A stretch of DNA of 64,000 bases from Adiantum capillus-veneris. Lineage: Eukaryota > Streptophyta > Polypodiopsida > Polypodiales > Pteridaceae. Below, one piece after another: positions 61,169 to 64,000 of the stretch (within the stretch, counting starts at the first letter, position 1; each line of letters begins with the position of its first letter). The notes beneath the pieces are model-generated. The model saw only the letters and a program-made list of their open reading frames with translations. It was not told the origin of the DNA and did not search any database. A program made the translations under genes and the position numbers. The stretch covers positions 52,037,905 through 52,101,904 of the forward strand of contig CM043962.1 of NCBI GenBank assembly GCA_014529385.2. Direction: 5' to 3'.

Positions 61169-62998
61169 CTACCCTACACCTAACTGCTTGTGAAAATGCG
61201 CAAAGCTCTCTGAGGGAAGTCCTTTTGTAAGTAGATCAGCAGGATTTTCTGTGGTGTGAACTTTGACAAGCTGAAGTTGCTTATCCTCGAGCATTTCCCT
61301 GATGAAATGATACTTCACATCCACATGCTTTGTCTTTGAGTGATAAACTGGATTGCGAGCCAATTGTATAGCACTTTGACTATCACAATATAACACAGGC
61401 ATCTCTTCTTTGATTCCCAAATCTGTTACTAGTCGATTAAGCCAAATTGATTCTTTGCATGCCTCTGATGCTGCAACATATTCAGCCTCTGTAGTAGACT
61501 GAGTAACACAATCTTGTAATCTAGAACGCCATGATACTGCTCCACCAGCCAATGTAAAGACATACCCTGACGTAGACCTTCGGTTATCTAAGTCACCTGC
61601 ATAATCTGAGTTTGTAAAACCCTTTACACTTAGCTCCTGACTCCCATAGCATATACGCATACTCTTTGTAGCTTTCAGGTATCTCAATATTCCTTTCACT
61701 GCCTCCCAATGTTTCTTGCCTGGGTTTGACATGTATCGACTTACTACTCCCACTGCAAATGCAATGTCTGGGCGAGTAGCAATCATTGCATACATTAAAC
61801 TACCCACTGCAGACGCATATGGAATCTTGTCCATTTCAGCCTGTTCTTCCTTAGACACAGGACAATCTTGTTTGCTAAGTTTCACATATGGTGGCAATGG
61901 AACACTCAATGCCTTTCCCTTCTCCATATTGAAACGTTGCAAAACCTTGTCAATATACTCTGTTTGAGATAACCAAATCAACTTCTTTGATCTGTCTCTC
62001 TCAATGCGCATACCAAGTATATGACTTGCCTCACCCATGTCTTTCATGTCAAACGATTTTGCCATCTTTGACTTCAAAGCTGAAATATCTTCCAAGTGCT
62101 TGCCAGCAATCAACATGTCATCCACATACAAAATAAGGATCAGCCAACTGCCATCCTTAGCCTTCTTTGTATATAGACAGTGATCGAACTCACTACGTTT
62201 GTAGCCTTGAGAAAGCATAAACTTGTGGAATTTATGGTACCATGCCCTCGGTGATTGTTTTAAGCCATAAAGACTCTTTAACAACTGGCATACCCAATCT
62301 TCCTTGCCTTTCTCAACAAACCCTTCTGGCTGATGCATGTAAATTTCCACATCTAAATCACCATGCAAGAACGTTGTCTTGACATCCATTTGGTGCAACA
62401 CCAAATCTAATATGGCAACCAATGCAAGAAAGCATCTCAATGTAGTCATCTTGACCACCGGAGAGAAGACTTCATCAAAGTCAATGCCTTGTTCTTGCTT
62501 AAAGCCCTTGGCAACAAGCCTTGCTTTGTACTTTGGTTGACTATCATGAGCGGTGATCTTATACCTGTAAACCCATTTACAAGGTAGAGCCTTTTTGCCC
62601 CGTGGTAATTTAACTAGCTTCCATGTCTGGTTTTTATGCAGAGTTGTCATCTCTGACTGCATGGCCAATTGCCAATTCCCGGAGTCCTTCATTTGCACTG
62701 CTTCCTTGCAACATGAAGGCTCATTGCAATCAGTCAACATGACATAGTTCATAGATGGAACAAACCTATCAGGAGGTCGCGTGACACGTCCAGATCTACG
62801 CACAATAGGTGGCTCAGGCTCAGCCACAACTTGTGGTTCCACTCTATCCTGTCCTTGCTCCTCTTGAGCCCTGACATTTTGTCTTGCACGTGCAGGTCCA
62901 TCTTCTTGGAAGACAACTCTTCTAATCTCCTCAACCCTCTCTGGTTTAGAATGATATTTGGATTCATTAAAGTGAACATCATTGCTGTGGATAACCTT
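61169..62998 (-). pseudogene. Copia Pol: reverse transcriptase and RNase H
   Basis: Open from just after the stop at 62,999. It begins with a variable linker (KVIHSNDVHFNESKYHSKPE), then NWQLAMQSEM, YKARLVAKGFKQEQGIDF, the catalytic LYVDDMLIAG, GSLMYAMIATRPDIAFAVG, RNase H and a C-terminal KTKHVDVKYHFIRE..NPADLLTKGLPS. In the RNase H motif GFTNSDYAGD an Asn stands where most relatives have Asp (TDSDYAGD), which may impair RNase H. It ends at 61,169, about 90 bases from the LTR. RT residues look intact. Confidence 0.9.
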
Positions 62999-64000
62999 TC
63001 AGGATTCGGGATCCCAATGTCTGTACCCCATCTCACCAGAATTACCATAGCCTAGAAAGATGCACTTTCTACTCTTCGGCTCAAGTTTGTTCCTAAATTC
63101 CTTTGGAACGTGAGTATATGCCTCACAGCCAAAGACTCTGAGATGCTTGTATGAGGGCATTTTGCCTGACCATACCATCTCTGGCACTGAATCCTTCTGC
63201 AAAACCTTGCTAGGAGATCTATTTACAAGATGAACAGCTGTTGATACAGCTTCAGCCCAAAACCCATTTGGCAGCTGTGCATTAGACAAGATACTTCTGA
63301 CCTTCTCTTGTATGGTCCTATTCATCCTCTCAGCAACACCATTTTGAGGAGGATTGTAAGGAGCAGTAAGTTCACGTTTTATACCTTTTGACTCACAAAA
63401 GTTCTGAAAGGCCTTTGAAACATACTCTCCACCATTGTCAGTGCGTAAGCATTTAAGCTTCTTGCCACTCTGATTCTCCACAAGTGTCACAAACGTTTTG
63501 AAAACACTAAACGCTTCATCCTTGTGCTTGAGAAAGTAAACCCATACTTTCCTCGAGTAATCATCTATAAATGTCATAAAGTAAGAAGCTCCCCCTAGAG
63601 ATAGGTTAGGCATAGGTCCGCACAAATCACTATGAACAACTGCCAACTGCGTATCTCTTCTACTGCTTCTATGCTTATGTGGCTGCTGTGTTTGCTTACC
63701 ATACAGACAATGTTCACAAAATTCAAAATCATTAAATGAAAAGTCAGGCAAATAACCAGAACGAGACAAGATTTTCATTCCCTTCTTGGACATATGTCCT
63801 AACCGGCTATGGCACAAAGAAACGTTCGGCTGCTCGGTTACATTGATTACATTTTTAGAGACATTTGATACATAAATCATGTAAATTCCTCCAGACTTTA
63901 CTCCATGTGCTACTGTCATAGAACCCTTGGATATCTTCCACATGTTCTGTCCAAAAGTGGTGACGTAGCCAGCATCATCAGGTAAACCTGTGCTGATCAA
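62999..64000 (-). pseudogene. Copia Pol: integrase, one nonsense change at its end
   Basis: It has the H-H-C-C zinc site (CHSRLGHMS..CEHCLYGKQ) and catalytic D-D-E in VHSDLCGP, LRTDNGGEY and NGVAERMNRTI. The family-typical VFGCEAYTHVP and FLGYGNSGEMGYRHWDPES follow. It stops with TGA at 62,999-63,001, where an Arg codon (CGA) would continue to RT in the same frame. This is the only break in this element within the window. The upstream part is outside the window. Confidence 0.9.

Larger units (their letters stand above)
60852..64000 (-). mobile_element. 3' part of a nearly intact Ty1/copia element, runs off the right edge
   Basis: 3' LTR (60,852-61,079), polypurine tract (TTTAAGTGGGAGG), RT-RNase H and integrase in one frame interrupted by a single stop. 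The inner 5' parts (gag, protease, 5' LTR) lie outside the window. It is inserted in the 5' region of the RT-less element, as that frame is cut at about 60,851. Confidence 0.88.

Overview
The window looks like repeat-rich nuclear DNA of a land plant. The evidence is an intron-poor PLS-class pentatricopeptide-repeat (PPR) gene, Ty1/copia and chromodomain-bearing Ty3 retrotransposons primed from the plant initiator-Met tRNA site (TGGTATCAGAGC), and a tRNA-derived SINE. The style of the PPR protein and the long GA/CA microsatellites suggest a fern or another seed-free plant; that is inference. Only one gene looks like a working host gene, the PPR gene at 50,680-53,055. Almost everything else is retroelement sequence in various stages of decay.

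Layout. (1) 1-14,417: a tandem array LTR-internal-LTR-internal-LTR (minus strand) of a non-autonomous LTR element. LTRs are about 2.4-2.6 kb. Each 2.57-kb interior has one ancestral 646-codon gag-like/acidic/membrane-segment frame and no reverse transcriptase. All three frames carry different stop codons. (2) 14,418-22,200: unrecognised DNA, LTR-like pieces, and a diverged LTR of the array family (17,192-21,622) split by a 5'-truncated copia deletion derivative. (3) 22,200-47,260: a nested stack. An old plus-strand Ty3 element is the host. Into its gag went a 14.45-kb minus-strand chromovirus (24,965-39,415, target duplication GAAAT), which itself holds a 5.7-kb copia element (26,811-32,505, target duplication AGACG). 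Between its protease and RT went a non-autonomous copia element (41,825-45,725, near-perfect duplication gTATG/aTATG). (4) 47,260-50,680: low-content DNA with a tRNA-derived SINE (duplication ATAATAGGAGAT..GTG) and several exact two-copy tandem duplications. (5) The PPR gene. (6) 54,420-60,851: a degenerate minus-strand LTR element with a zinc knuckle, two retropepsin-like regions, repeated short motifs and no visible RT. (7) 60,852-64,000: the 3' part of an almost intact minus-strand copia element running off the right edge.

The most unusual points are: the shared-LTR tandem array with an RT-less interior; the deletion-derivative copia family with two copies sharing the same internal junctions; the reversed apparent age of the nested copia and its chromovirus host (the inner pair of LTRs differs more than the outer pair); and the RT-less element with doubled protease-like segments. 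Boundaries marked approximate were found by comparing copies by eye; no alignment or database search was run.
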